Shown in pieces: positions 37,204 to 44,758 of a stretch of DNA of 64,000 bases. Source of the stretch: Saccharopolyspora_D taberi. GTDB taxonomy: Bacteria; Actinomycetota; Actinomycetes; Mycobacteriales; Pseudonocardiaceae. The stretch is from NCBI RefSeq assembly GCF_039534165.1, contig NZ_BAAAUX010000003.1, forward strand, positions 62,001-126,000, read 5' to 3'. The notes beneath the pieces are model-generated. The model worked only from the letters and a program-made list of their open reading frames with translations, searched no databases and was not told the origin of the DNA. The stretch's first letter is position 1, and each line of letters starts with the position of its first letter. Position numbers and translations under genes: made by a program.

Positions 37204-37710
37204 TCACCGGAATCCCCCGGTCGCGGGCTGGGCGGTGCCGAGCAGGCGGCGCAGCGCGGCGAGGCCCCGCGCGGTCTGGCTCTTGACCGTCCCGGTGGTG
37301 CAGCCGAGCAGTTCCGCGGTCGCCTCCACCGACTGGTCCTCCCAGTAGCGCAGGACCACCGCGGCCCGCTGGCCCTGCGGCAGCTCTGCGAGCGCGTTGC
37401 GCAGGTCGACCGCGTCCTCCACGCCGGGCGGCGCGGTGCCGCGGTCGGGGACGTCCCGCAGCGCGGTCTCCCGCTTGCGGAACGCCCGCCGGGACTCGTC
37501 GATCGCGCTGCGCACCAGGACCTTGCGGGCGTAGGCGTCGACGGAGCCGTCCCGGCTGATCCGGGGCCACGCCACGTAGATCTTGGTGAGCGCGGTCTGC
37601 ACCAGGTCCTCGGCCCGGTGCCAGTCCCCGCACAGCAGGAACGCCGTGCGGCGCATCGGCGCCACCCTGGCGTCGAAGAACTCGGCGAACTCCTCGTCTC
37701 GCTGGTGCAA
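37204..37710 (-). CDS. ECF sigma factor, SigE-like subfamily of actinobacteria
   Basis: 168 residues with sigma region 2 (FFDARVAPMRRTAFLLCGDWHRAEDLVQTALTKIY in part, about 10-44) and region 4 (LPQGQRAAVVLRYWEDQSVE then TGTVKSQTARGLAALR). I place the start at a TTG at 37710, about 8 bases after GGGAGG. A longer frame begins upstream at 37767, but its extra residues overlap likely promoter sequence (TTGACA at 37767-37762). The downstream membrane protein is co-transcribed. Confidence 0.88.
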   Translation of the reverse strand: MHQRDEEFAEFFDARVAPMRRTAFLLCGDWHRAEDLVQTALTKIYVAWPRISRDGSVDAYARKVLVRSAIDESRRAFRKRETALRDVPDRGTAPPGVEDAVDLRNALAELPQGQRAAVVLRYWEDQSVEATAELLGCTTGTVKSQTARGLAALRRLLGTAQPATGGFR

Positions 37711-37783
37711 GCTCGGCCACCTCCCGTCGCCCGGTAGTACGGGTCCGGGCAGGCGGGAGGTTGTCAACGAATCCGAATCCGGT

Positions 37784-38227
37784 TCAGTCCCGCTTGGGCA
37801 GGTTCTCGATGCCTTCGGTGACCGCCCGCGGGGCGCCCGGGCCTCCCCTGCTGACGTCCCACGTCCAGAACTCGACGACGTTGCCGTCCGGGTCGGTGAC
37901 GTAGGCCGAGCGCGCCTGGCCGCCGAACTCGACCTCGTCCACCTTGACCCCGTGCGAGCGCACCTCGGCGATCACCGAGTCGTAGTCGTCCTCGTCCACC
38001 GACAGCGCGTAGTGCACGTGGACTCCGGGCCGTCCGCCGGAGATCCCGATGGCGGGCTTCCACAGCCCGATGCGGGTTCCGCCCGCGAGCACCCACACGG
38101 CGTCGGTGGGCGTGCCGTTCCACCGCTCGATCACCGGGAAGCCGAGCACCTCCGTGTAGAAGCGCTCCGCGGCTTCGAGGTCGCGGGATTCGAGCACCAG
38201 TTCGTTGACGCCGGTCGTGGAAACCAT
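37784..38227 (-). CDS. VOC (glyoxalase-fold) protein
   Basis: 147 residues. LESRDLEAAERFYTEVLGFPV and SAYVTDPDGNVVEFWTW mark the two halves of the fold, with Glu in VVEFW and His in VHVHYAL as possible metal ligands. It contains no cysteine, so it is not the arsenical lyase ArsI, despite being divergent from an ArsR gene. AGGAGG precedes the ATG. The shared promoter region carries palindromes that could be the ArsR operator. Confidence 0.85.
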   Translation of the reverse strand: MVSTTGVNELVLESRDLEAAERFYTEVLGFPVIERWNGTPTDAVWVLAGGTRIGLWKPAIGISGGRPGVHVHYALSVDEDDYDSVIAEVRSHGVKVDEVEFGGQARSAYVTDPDGNVVEFWTWDVSRGGPGAPRAVTEGIENLPKRD

Positions 38228-38234
38228 CGAGTAC

Positions 38235-38285
38235 CTCCTATATAGGCAAATGCCGATTATCTCTATAGGAGATTAGCGATATGCT
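38235..38285. promoter_or_regulatory. nested palindromes in the VOC/ArsR divergent promoter
   Basis: CTCCTATA (38235-38242) and TATAGGAG (38264-38271) are a perfect inverted repeat. Inside lie the palindromes CTATATAG (38238-38245) and GGCAAATGCC (38245-38254). TATGCT (38280-38285) is the likely -10 of the ArsR gene, 6 bases before its GTG. Confidence 0.6.
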
Positions 38286-38291
38286 GATCGC

Positions 38292-38582
38292 GTGGGCAAG
38301 GACGAGGTGACGCGCTCGGCGGCGCTGCTCCGCGCGATGGGGCACCCGATCCGGCTCGGCATCCTCGACCGCCTCCGCGCGGAGGGCGAGATCTGCGCCT
38401 GCGACTTCACCGAGCACTTCGGCGTCAGCCAGCCGACGATCTCCGGCCACCTGCGCACGCTGCGCGAGAGCGGCCTGGTCCGGACCCGCCGCAACGGCAC
38501 CCAGATCTGCTACTCGCTCGACCCCGGCGCGCTGTGCGACGTCCAGCGCATGGTCGGGCAGCTCTGCGGCTCCGCGAGCTGA
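38292..38582 (+). CDS. ArsR/SmtB family regulator with a CxC motif
   Basis: 96 residues. The winged helix includes FGVSQPTISGHLRTLRESGLV (about 44-64). EICACDF puts cysteines at 35 and 37, the place of the ELCVCDL metalloid-binding loop of ArsR, and three further cysteines lie near the C terminus. A thiol-binding effector (As, Sb, or another soft metal) is plausible. It is divergent from a VOC gene, and palindromes lie between them. The GTG start is SD-less. Confidence 0.9.
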   Translation: MGKDEVTRSAALLRAMGHPIRLGILDRLRAEGEICACDFTEHFGVSQPTISGHLRTLRESGLVRTRRNGTQICYSLDPGALCDVQRMVGQLCGSAS

Positions 38583-38583
38583 C

Positions 38584-38597
38584 GCCCCGTACGGGGC
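38584..38597 (+). terminator. short palindrome after the ArsR gene
   Basis: GCCCCGTACGGGGC is a perfect 14-base palindrome immediately after the stop. It gives a 5-base stem with a 4-base loop and has no T tract. Confidence 0.4.
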
Positions 38598-38640
38598 ATC
38601 TGAATCGACGCTGAACTCTTCCTCAGCCGACAGGGCGCAT

Positions 38641-38660
38641 CATGTGATTGAGAGCACATG
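38641..38660 (+). promoter_or_regulatory. possible operator upstream of mmsA
   Basis: CATGTG (38641-38646) and CACATG (38655-38660) form an inverted repeat with an 8-base centre, about 90 bases before the valine catabolic operon. The regulator is not encoded nearby. Confidence 0.4.
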
Positions 38661-38751
38661 TGCCGCGCTCTCGGCAGCGCGGAAACATTGGAGTACAAAA
38701 GGTAGGTCTTCCGAGTAAATCGGGTGGAAGCGGCGAAGGGTGCGTTGCGTT

Positions 38752-40251
38752 ATGACCAACGAGCTTGGGCACTTCATCGGCGGGAAGCGCGTGGCCGGCA
38801 CGTCGGGTTCCTTCGGTGACGTGTTCGATCCGAACTCCGGGCAGGTGCAGGCCAGGGTCGCGCTGGCCGCGCAGGAGGAGGTCGCGGCGGCCGTCGCCAA
38901 CGCCGCCGAGGCGCAGCCCGCGTGGGCGGCGCTGAACCCGCAGAAGCGGGCCCGGGTGCTGATGCGGTTCCTGCAGCTGGTCAACGACGAGATGGACTCG
39001 CTGGCCCGGCTGCTGTCCTCCGAGCACGGCAAGACGATCCCCGACGCCAAGGGCGACATCCAGCGCGGGCTGGAGGTCGTCGAGTTCGCCACCGGCATCC
39101 CGCACCTGCTCAAGGGCGAGTACAGCGAGAGCGTCGGCACCGGCATCGACGTCTACTCGATGCGCCAGCCGCTGGGCGTGGTCGCGGGCATCACGCCGTT
39201 CAACTTCCCCGCGATGATCCCGCTGTGGAAGGCGGCCCCGGCCATCGCCTGCGGCAACGCCTTCGTGCTCAAGCCCTCCGAGCGCGACCCGTCGGTGCCG
39301 CTGCGGCTGGCCGAGCTGTTCATCGAGGCGGGCCTGCCGCCGGGGATCTTCAACGTGGTCAACGGCGACAAGACCGCGGTGGACGCGGTGCTGACCGACC
39401 CGCGGATCGAGGCCGTCGGCTTCGTCGGCTCCTCGCCGATCGCCGAGTACATCTACTCCACCGCCGCCGCGCACGGCAAGCGCGCCCAGTGCTTCGGCGG
39501 CGCGAAGAACCACATGATCGTGATGCCCGACGCCGACCTGGACCAGGCCGTCGACGCGCTGGTCGGCGCCGGTTACGGCTCGGCAGGCGAGCGCTGCATG
39601 GCGATCTCGGTGGCGGTCCCGGTCGGGGAGGCCACCGCCGACGCGCTGGTGGACAAGCTGGTCGAGCGGGTCAACAAGCTCAAGATCGGCACCAGCTTCG
39701 ACGCCGACGCCGACTTCGGGCCGCTGGTCACCAAGCAGGCGTTGGAGCGGGTGCGCGACCTCGTCGACGCGGGCGTCGAGGAGGGCGCGGAGCTGCTGGT
39801 CGACGGCCGCGGGTTCAGCCTGGAGGGCCACGAGAACGGCTTCTTCATGGGCGCCTCGCTGTTCGACCGGGTCAAGCCGGACATGCGGATCTACCGCGAG
39901 GAGATCTTCGGTCCGGTGCTGTCGGTGGTGCGCGCCGCGGACTACGAGGAGGCGCTGCGGCTGCCGAACGAGAACGAGTTCGGCAACGGCGTGGCGATCT
40001 TCACCCGCGACGGCGATGCCGCCCGTGAGTTCACCGCGCGGGTCAACACCGGCATGGTCGGCGTGAACGTGCCGATCCCGGTGCCGATCGCCTACCACAC
40101 CTTCGGCGGCTGGAAGCGGTCCGGATTCGGCGACCTGAACCAGCACGGCCCGGACTCGATCCGCTTCTACACCAAGACGAAGACCGTCACCTCGCGCTGG
40201 CCGTCGGGGCTCAAGGAAGGTGCCAGCTTCACCATTCCGACGATGAACTGA
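38752..40251 (+). CDS. mmsA: CoA-acylating methylmalonate-semialdehyde dehydrogenase
   Basis: 499 residues. It oxidises methylmalonate semialdehyde to propionyl-CoA, the last step of valine catabolism. TPFNFPAMIPLWKAAPAIACG (first part of the NAD/CoA fold, near 142), KPSERDPS, FVGSS and the nucleophile cysteine in SAGERCMAISV (about 284) are all present. The ATG at 38752 is preferred. GAAGGG lies about 11 bases upstream, too close to an alternative GTG at 38740. The next three genes complete the valine pathway. Confidence 0.95.
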   Translation: MTNELGHFIGGKRVAGTSGSFGDVFDPNSGQVQARVALAAQEEVAAAVANAAEAQPAWAALNPQKRARVLMRFLQLVNDEMDSLARLLSSEHGKTIPDAKGDIQRGLEVVEFATGIPHLLKGEYSESVGTGIDVYSMRQPLGVVAGITPFNFPAMIPLWKAAPAIACGNAFVLKPSERDPSVPLRLAELFIEAGLPPGIFNVVNGDKTAVDAVLTDPRIEAVGFVGSSPIAEYIYSTAAAHGKRAQCFGGAKNHMIVMPDADLDQAVDALVGAGYGSAGERCMAISVAVPVGEATADALVDKLVERVNKLKIGTSFDADADFGPLVTKQALERVRDLVDAGVEEGAELLVDGRGFSLEGHENGFFMGASLFDRVKPDMRIYREEIFGPVLSVVRAADYEEALRLPNENEFGNGVAIFTRDGDAAREFTARVNTGMVGVNVPIPVPIAYHTFGGWKRSGFGDLNQHGPDSIRFYTKTKTVTSRWPSGLKEGASFTIPTMN

Positions 40252-40306
40252 CGTCGGGAAGCGGCGGGCAGCCACAACCGGGCCGCCCGCCCACCAACAT
40301 CGATTC

Positions 40307-40333
40307 GCGGGGCGGCCCGACCGGCCGCCCCGC
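40307..40333 (+). terminator. hairpin inside the valine operon
   Basis: GCGGGGCGGCC (40307-40317) and GGCCGCCCCGC (40323-40333) pair perfectly over 11 bases with a 5-base loop. It has no T tract and may reduce read-through from mmsA or stabilise the upstream message. Confidence 0.5.
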
Positions 40334-40355
40334 TCATCCGGGGAGGGCAGTGGGC

Positions 40356-41522
40356 GTGTCCATCACGGCATCCGCGCCGGTGTCACCGTTCGAGCTGACC
40401 GAGGACCAGCGCGCGATCCAGGAGACCGTGCGGGAGTTCGCCGCCGAGCAGCTGGCGCCGAACGCGATCGAATGGGACCAGCAGAAGCACTTCCCGGTCG
40501 ACGTCCTGCGCGCCGCGGGCGGGCTCGGGCTCGGCGGCGTCTACGTCGACGACGCGGTCGGCGGCAGCGGGCTGTCCCGGTTCGACTCGGTGCTGATCTT
40601 CGAGGCGCTGGCCACCGGGGATCCGTCCATCGCCGCCTACGTCTCCATCCACAACATGGTCGCCGGGATGATCGACCGCTTCGGCGACGACGAGCAGCGC
40701 CGCCGCTGGCTGCCGGGCATGTGCTCGATGGAACGCCTCGGCAGCTACTGCCTGACCGAACCGGGAGCGGGCTCGGACGCCGCCGCGCTGCAGACCCGCG
40801 CGGTCCGCGACGGCGACCACTACGTGCTCGACGGGGTCAAGCAGTTCATCTCCGGCAGCGGCGACTCCGACGTCTACGTCGTGATGGCCCGCACCGGTGA
40901 GCAGGGCCCGCGGGGCATCTCGACCTTCGTCGTCGAGGGCGGCACCGACGGGCTCTCGTTCGGGCCCAACGAGAAGAAGATGGGCTGGAACGCGCAGCCG
41001 ACCCGGCAGGTGATCTTCGAGGGCGTGCGGGTTCCGGTCGCCAACCGGCTCGGCGCCGAGGGCATCGGCTTCAAGATCGCGATGGCCGGGCTGGACGGCG
41101 GCAGGCTCAGCATCGCCGCGTGCTCGCTGGGCGGGGCGCAGGCCGCGCTCGACAAGAGCCTCGGCTACGTGCGGGAGCGCAGCGCGTTCGGTTCCAAGCT
41201 CAGCGAGTTCCAGGTGCTGCAGTTCAAGCTCGCCGACATGGCCACCGAGCTGGAGGCCGCGCGCACGCTGCTGTGGCGGGCGGCGTGGGCGCTCGACGTC
41301 GGGGATCCGGCGGCGACCAGGCTGTGCGCGATGGCCAAGCGGCTGGCCACCGACGCCGGTTTCTCCGTCGCCAACGAGGCGCTTCAGATCCACGGGGGAT
41401 ACGGATACCTTGCGGAGTACGGGCTGGAGAAGATCGTCCGCGACCTGCGGGTGCATCAGATCCTGGAAGGTACCAACGAAATCATGCGGTTGATCATCTC
41501 CCGCGGACTGCTGGCGGCCTGA
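40356..41522 (+). CDS. acyl-CoA dehydrogenase, probably isobutyryl-CoA dehydrogenase
   Basis: 388 residues of the FAD-dependent acyl-CoA dehydrogenase fold. Seen are YCLTEPGAGSDAAAL (FAD contact, about 127-141), LQIHGGYGYLAEYGLEK and VHQILEGTNEIMRLIIS, where the Glu of LEGT is the catalytic base. Its place between mmsA and the hydroxyisobutyryl-CoA hydrolase gene points to isobutyryl-CoA from valine. The GTG at 40356 is 8 bases after GGGGAGGG. A GTG at 40350 is too close to the SD. Confidence 0.93.
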   Translation: MSITASAPVSPFELTEDQRAIQETVREFAAEQLAPNAIEWDQQKHFPVDVLRAAGGLGLGGVYVDDAVGGSGLSRFDSVLIFEALATGDPSIAAYVSIHNMVAGMIDRFGDDEQRRRWLPGMCSMERLGSYCLTEPGAGSDAAALQTRAVRDGDHYVLDGVKQFISGSGDSDVYVVMARTGEQGPRGISTFVVEGGTDGLSFGPNEKKMGWNAQPTRQVIFEGVRVPVANRLGAEGIGFKIAMAGLDGGRLSIAACSLGGAQAALDKSLGYVRERSAFGSKLSEFQVLQFKLADMATELEAARTLLWRAAWALDVGDPAATRLCAMAKRLATDAGFSVANEALQIHGGYGYLAEYGLEKIVRDLRVHQILEGTNEIMRLIISRGLLAA

Positions 41523-41568
41523 GCGCCGACCGGACGGGGGTGGCCCCGCGAGAACTGGAGTCGGCAAC

Positions 41569-42615
41569 ATGACAGCAACGCCGGAGATCCTGATCGGCGA
41601 GCAGGGCGCGCTCGGGCGGATCACCCTCAACCGCCCCAAGGCGCTCAACGCGCTGACGCTGGGCATGGTGCGCGAGATGGCGGCGGCGCTGGAGCGGTGG
41701 CGCTCGGCCGACCACATCGCGGTCGTGCTCGTCGACGGCGCGGGGGAGCGGGGGCTGTGCGCCGGCGGGGACATCCGCGCCCTCTACGACGCGGCCAAGG
41801 CCGGCGACGAGGAGTTCCCCGCGACGTTCTGGAGCGAGGAGTACCGGCTCAACGCCGCGCTGTCGCACTACCCGAAGCCGGTCGTCGGCCTGATGGACGG
41901 CATCACCATGGGCGGCGGCGTCGGGGTCAGCGCGCACGGCTCGCACCGGGTGGTCACCGAGCGGTCCAAGGTCGGCATGCCCGAGACCGGGATCGGGTTC
42001 GTGCCCGACGTCGGCGGCACCTACCTGCTGTCGCGGGCGCCGGGCGAGCTGGGCACGCACATGGCGCTGACCGGCGCGCCGGTCAGCGGCGCGGACGCCA
42101 TCGAGGCCGGATTCGCCGACCACCACATCGACAGCTCCCGGATCGGCGAGCTGGTCGAGGGGCTGGCCACCGGCGCGGTGGACGAGACCATCGGCAGGCT
42201 CGCCGAGCAGCCCCCGGCCTCGGCGCTCGCGGCCAACCGGGAGTGGATCGACGCGGCCTACTCCGCGGACACCGTCGAGGAGGTGCTGCAGCGGCTGCGC
42301 GAGCGGCCCGAGGAGGCCGCGCACGAGGCGGCGGAGCTGATCGGGACCAAGTCGCCCACCTCGCTGAAGGTGACCCTGCGCGCGCTGCGCGGCGGCTACG
42401 ACTCGCTGGAGCAGGCGCTGGACCAGGAGTTCCGGGTGGCGATGGGCTGCATCCTCATCGGTGACCTGGTCGAGGGCGTGCGGGCGACGCTGGTGGACAA
42501 GGACCGCGACCCGAAGTGGTCGCCGGCGCGGCTCGACGAGGTCGACAGCGCCTGGGTGGAGAAGTTCTTCGAGTCGCCAGGCGTGGGAGAGCTCGGCCTG
42601 GCCGGGCGCGCCTGA
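41569..42615 (+). CDS. 3-hydroxyisobutyryl-CoA hydrolase (enoyl-CoA hydratase family)
   Basis: 348 residues, longer than ordinary crotonases. Signatures are ITLNRPKALNALTLGMVREM, the oxyanion-hole motif CAGGDIRALYDAAK (about 64-77), MDGITMGGGVGVSAHG (about 105-120) and PETGIGFVPDVGGTYLLS with the catalytic acids. The C-terminal half, with the FRVAMGCI segment, is specific to the HIBCH type. It releases 3-hydroxyisobutyrate for MmsB. Confidence 0.93.
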   Translation: MTATPEILIGEQGALGRITLNRPKALNALTLGMVREMAAALERWRSADHIAVVLVDGAGERGLCAGGDIRALYDAAKAGDEEFPATFWSEEYRLNAALSHYPKPVVGLMDGITMGGGVGVSAHGSHRVVTERSKVGMPETGIGFVPDVGGTYLLSRAPGELGTHMALTGAPVSGADAIEAGFADHHIDSSRIGELVEGLATGAVDETIGRLAEQPPASALAANREWIDAAYSADTVEEVLQRLRERPEEAAHEAAELIGTKSPTSLKVTLRALRGGYDSLEQALDQEFRVAMGCILIGDLVEGVRATLVDKDRDPKWSPARLDEVDSAWVEKFFESPGVGELGLAGRA

Positions 42616-42703
42616 GCGTCGTGCGCGGTGCCGCCCGCGACCGGCGGCACCGCCGCGGAACCTGCTGGGCATGACTGGGAACCTGCTGGAAGGGGACATG
42701 ACA

Positions 42704-43591
42704 ATGGCTGTCATCGGTTTCATCGGGCTCGGCCACATGGGCGGGCCGATGTCGGCGAACCTGGTCAAGGCCGGGCACACCGTGCGGGGCTACGACCTGG
42801 TGCCCGCCGCGCTGGAGGCCGCCGCGGCCAACGGCGTCACCACCGCTGCTTCGGTCGCCGAGACGGTCACCGGGGCCGACGCGGTGATCACGATGCTTCC
42901 CGGCGGCAAGCACCTGCTGGACTGCTACGACGACGTGCTGGCCTCGGCGTCCCCGGACACGCTGCTGATCGACTCGTCCACGGTGGACGTCGCCGATGCC
43001 CGCGAGGCGCACCGGCGGGCCGAGGCGGCCGGTTTCGGATCGCTCGACGCGCCGGTCTCCGGCGGCACCGCGGGCGCCGAGGCGGGCACCCTGACCTTCA
43101 TGGTCGGCGGCAGCGAGGAGGCGTTCCACCGGGCCGAGCCGGTGCTGGAACCGATGGCCCGCAAGGTGATCCACTGCGGCGGTCCGGGCAACGGCCAGGT
43201 CACCAAGATGTGCAACAACCTGATCCTGGGCGCGTCGATGATCGCGGTCAGCGAGGCGTTCGTGCTGGGCGAGCGGCTCGGGGTCGCCAACCAGGCGCTC
43301 TACGACGTGGTGTCGATCTCCACCGGGCAGTGCTGGTCGCTGACCACCAACTGCCCCGTCCCCGACCTGGTGGAGACCAGCCGCGCCAACCACGACTACG
43401 AGCCCGGCTTCGCCGCCGCGCTGATGCTCAAGGACCTCAAGCTGGCGGCCTCGGCCGCCGAGCAGAGCGGCACCGACGCCGCGATCGGCCGCCTGGCCAC
43501 CGAGCTGTACCAGCGGTTCAACGACGAGGGCGGCGGGGGCTACGACTTCGGCGCGATCATCAAGTCGATCCGGGACCGATCCGGCGACTGA
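42704..43591 (+). CDS. mmsB: 3-hydroxyisobutyrate dehydrogenase
   Basis: 295 residues. The NAD-binding motif IGFIGLGHMGGPMSANLVKAG begins at about residue 4. The substrate motif DAPVSGGTAGAEAGTL (about 117-132), GQVTKMCNNL with the catalytic lysine (about 166-171) and KDLKLAASAA follow. I choose the ATG at 42704, 8 bases after AAGGGG. The ATG at 42698 is too close to that SD. It makes methylmalonate semialdehyde, the substrate of MmsA, closing the operon. A terminator follows. Confidence 0.94.
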   Translation: MAVIGFIGLGHMGGPMSANLVKAGHTVRGYDLVPAALEAAAANGVTTAASVAETVTGADAVITMLPGGKHLLDCYDDVLASASPDTLLIDSSTVDVADAREAHRRAEAAGFGSLDAPVSGGTAGAEAGTLTFMVGGSEEAFHRAEPVLEPMARKVIHCGGPGNGQVTKMCNNLILGASMIAVSEAFVLGERLGVANQALYDVVSISTGQCWSLTTNCPVPDLVETSRANHDYEPGFAAALMLKDLKLAASAAEQSGTDAAIGRLATELYQRFNDEGGGGYDFGAIIKSIRDRSGD

Positions 43592-43602
43592 GGTCGCGCG
43601 GA

Positions 43603-43638
43603 CCGGGTGAGGGGGCGGCGCGACGCCCTCTCACCCGG
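43603..43638 (+). terminator. terminator of the valine operon
   Basis: Bases 43603-43617 pair with 43624-43638 over 15 bases with one G-T wobble and a 6-base loop, 12 bases after the mmsB stop. Confidence 0.8.
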
Positions 43639-43655
43639 GCGTACGCTTGCGCTCC

Positions 43656-43877
43656 GTGATGGAGTGGTTGGTCGAGTGGTGGGACGCCGCCGAGCTCTGG
43701 CTCGTGCAGTTGCCGTACCCGCTGCAGGTGACGCTCGTGCTCGCGGTCCTGGTTCCGCTGGCCTGGGGGCTGGGCTGGCTGATCGACCGCGGCGTCGACA
43801 CCCTCGGTGCCAAGCTCACCCGGGTCCGCGACGCGGAGCCGCCGGTGGGGCGGCGCGACGGCGTGGCCGGGAGCTGA
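43656..43877 (+). CDS. small single-span membrane protein
   Basis: 73 residues: a Trp-rich amphipathic start (VMEWLVEWWDAAELWLVQLP), one membrane span (about 24-46) and a charged tail. I do not recognise a family. The GTG lies 8 bases after TACGCT (43642-43647), and an ATG follows directly at 43659. It is only 4 bases before the secreted RNase gene and is probably co-transcribed with the RNase-barstar pair. A role in RNase export or immunity is speculation. Confidence 0.65.
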   Translation: MMEWLVEWWDAAELWLVQLPYPLQVTLVLAVLVPLAWGLGWLIDRGVDTLGAKLTRVRDAEPPVGRRDGVAGS

Positions 43878-43881
43878 TCCG

Positions 43882-44292
43882 GTGACCCCGCGCAAACGCA
43901 TCTCGGTCGCGCTGGTCGGCCTGATCGCACTGGTCGTCATCGGCTGGCTCGTCCGCGACTACGCCGGAACCGGCGAGAGCTCCCCGCCCGGCGCCACCGA
44001 GTCCGGGCTGCAGGTGCAGCGGATGTCGGCGCTGCCGCCCGAGGTCGCCACCACCTGGAAGTCGATCACCGAGGGCGGGCCCTTCCGGTATCCCGGAAAG
44101 GATGGCACCGTGTTCGGGAACCGGGAGGATCTGCTGCCCCAGCGGCCTTCCGGTTACTACCGCGAGTACACCGTGCCGACCCCGGGTTCGCCGGACCGGG
44201 GAGCCCGTCGGCTGGTCACCGGCGAAAGCTCCGAGATCTACTACACCGGCGACCACTACGAATCCTTCGTGGTCGTCGACCCCGACGAGTGA
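43882..44292 (+). CDS. secreted guanine-specific ribonuclease (RNase Sa/barnase family)
   Basis: 136 residues. A basic N terminus and a hydrophobic segment (about 8-24) serve as signal or anchor. The mature RNase domain has FRYPGKDGTVFGNRE, then the catalytic Glu in YYREYTV (about 95), Arg in GARRLV (about 110) and His in YTGDHYESF (about 125), matching the Glu-Arg-His triad of RNase Sa. There are no cysteines, unlike RNase Sa with its one disulfide. A barstar-type inhibitor gene follows, so this is a toxic extracellular nuclease with immunity. Confidence 0.92.
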   Translation: MTPRKRISVALVGLIALVVIGWLVRDYAGTGESSPPGATESGLQVQRMSALPPEVATTWKSITEGGPFRYPGKDGTVFGNREDLLPQRPSGYYREYTVPTPGSPDRGARRLVTGESSEIYYTGDHYESFVVVDPDE

Positions 44293-44345
44293 GTGCGATG
44301 TTTGCGACGAAGCGGGCCAGCGCAGTGCTGGGAAAGGAGCCGGCG

Positions 44346-44708
44346 GTGAGCGGGCTGGAGGAACCTGGCGTCAGCGCCGAGCAGGCCGCCGAGGACGCGC
44401 GGGGCAGGGGTGCCGCGGTGCACGTGCTCGACGGCTCGGAACTGGCCAGCAAGCGCACCGCGCTGGACGGCATCGCCGCGGTGCTGGACTTCCCGGAGTG
44501 GTCGGGGCGCAACCTGGACGCGCTCTACGACTGCCTGACCGACCTGTCCTGGCTGCCCGAGGGCGAGCACGTGCTGATCTGGTCCGGCTACCAGGCGCTG
44601 GCCGACTACGACCCGAAGGCCTACCGCAAGATCAGCGCGGTGCTGGAGGAGGCGGCGCAGACCTCCTTCTGCGGGCGGACCTTCACCGCCGTGCTCACTC
44701 GCAGCTGA
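44346..44708 (+). CDS. barstar-family ribonuclease inhibitor
   Basis: 120 residues. The barstar fold is marked by VHVLDGSELASKRTALDGIA, the conserved FPEWSGRNLDALYDCLTDL (helix 2 acid region that plugs the RNase active site) and a C-terminal strand. GGAAAGGAG lies 6 bases before the GTG at 44346. A GTG at 44289 overlapping the RNase stop is the alternative. It protects the cytoplasm from the RNase encoded upstream. The gap of 53 bases allows co-transcription. Confidence 0.92.
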   Translation: MSGLEEPGVSAEQAAEDARGRGAAVHVLDGSELASKRTALDGIAAVLDFPEWSGRNLDALYDCLTDLSWLPEGEHVLIWSGYQALADYDPKAYRKISAVLEEAAQTSFCGRTFTAVLTRS

Positions 44709-44758
44709 TCATCGCTCAGTAGTAATACCGGCTCGCGCGAGTGATCGCTCACCGCCCG

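Noticed and set aside
37784..38582. Arsenic resistance pair ArsR-ArsI
   Set aside because: The VOC protein lacks the cysteines that ArsI uses to bind the arsenical, and no arsenite pump or reductase gene is nearby.
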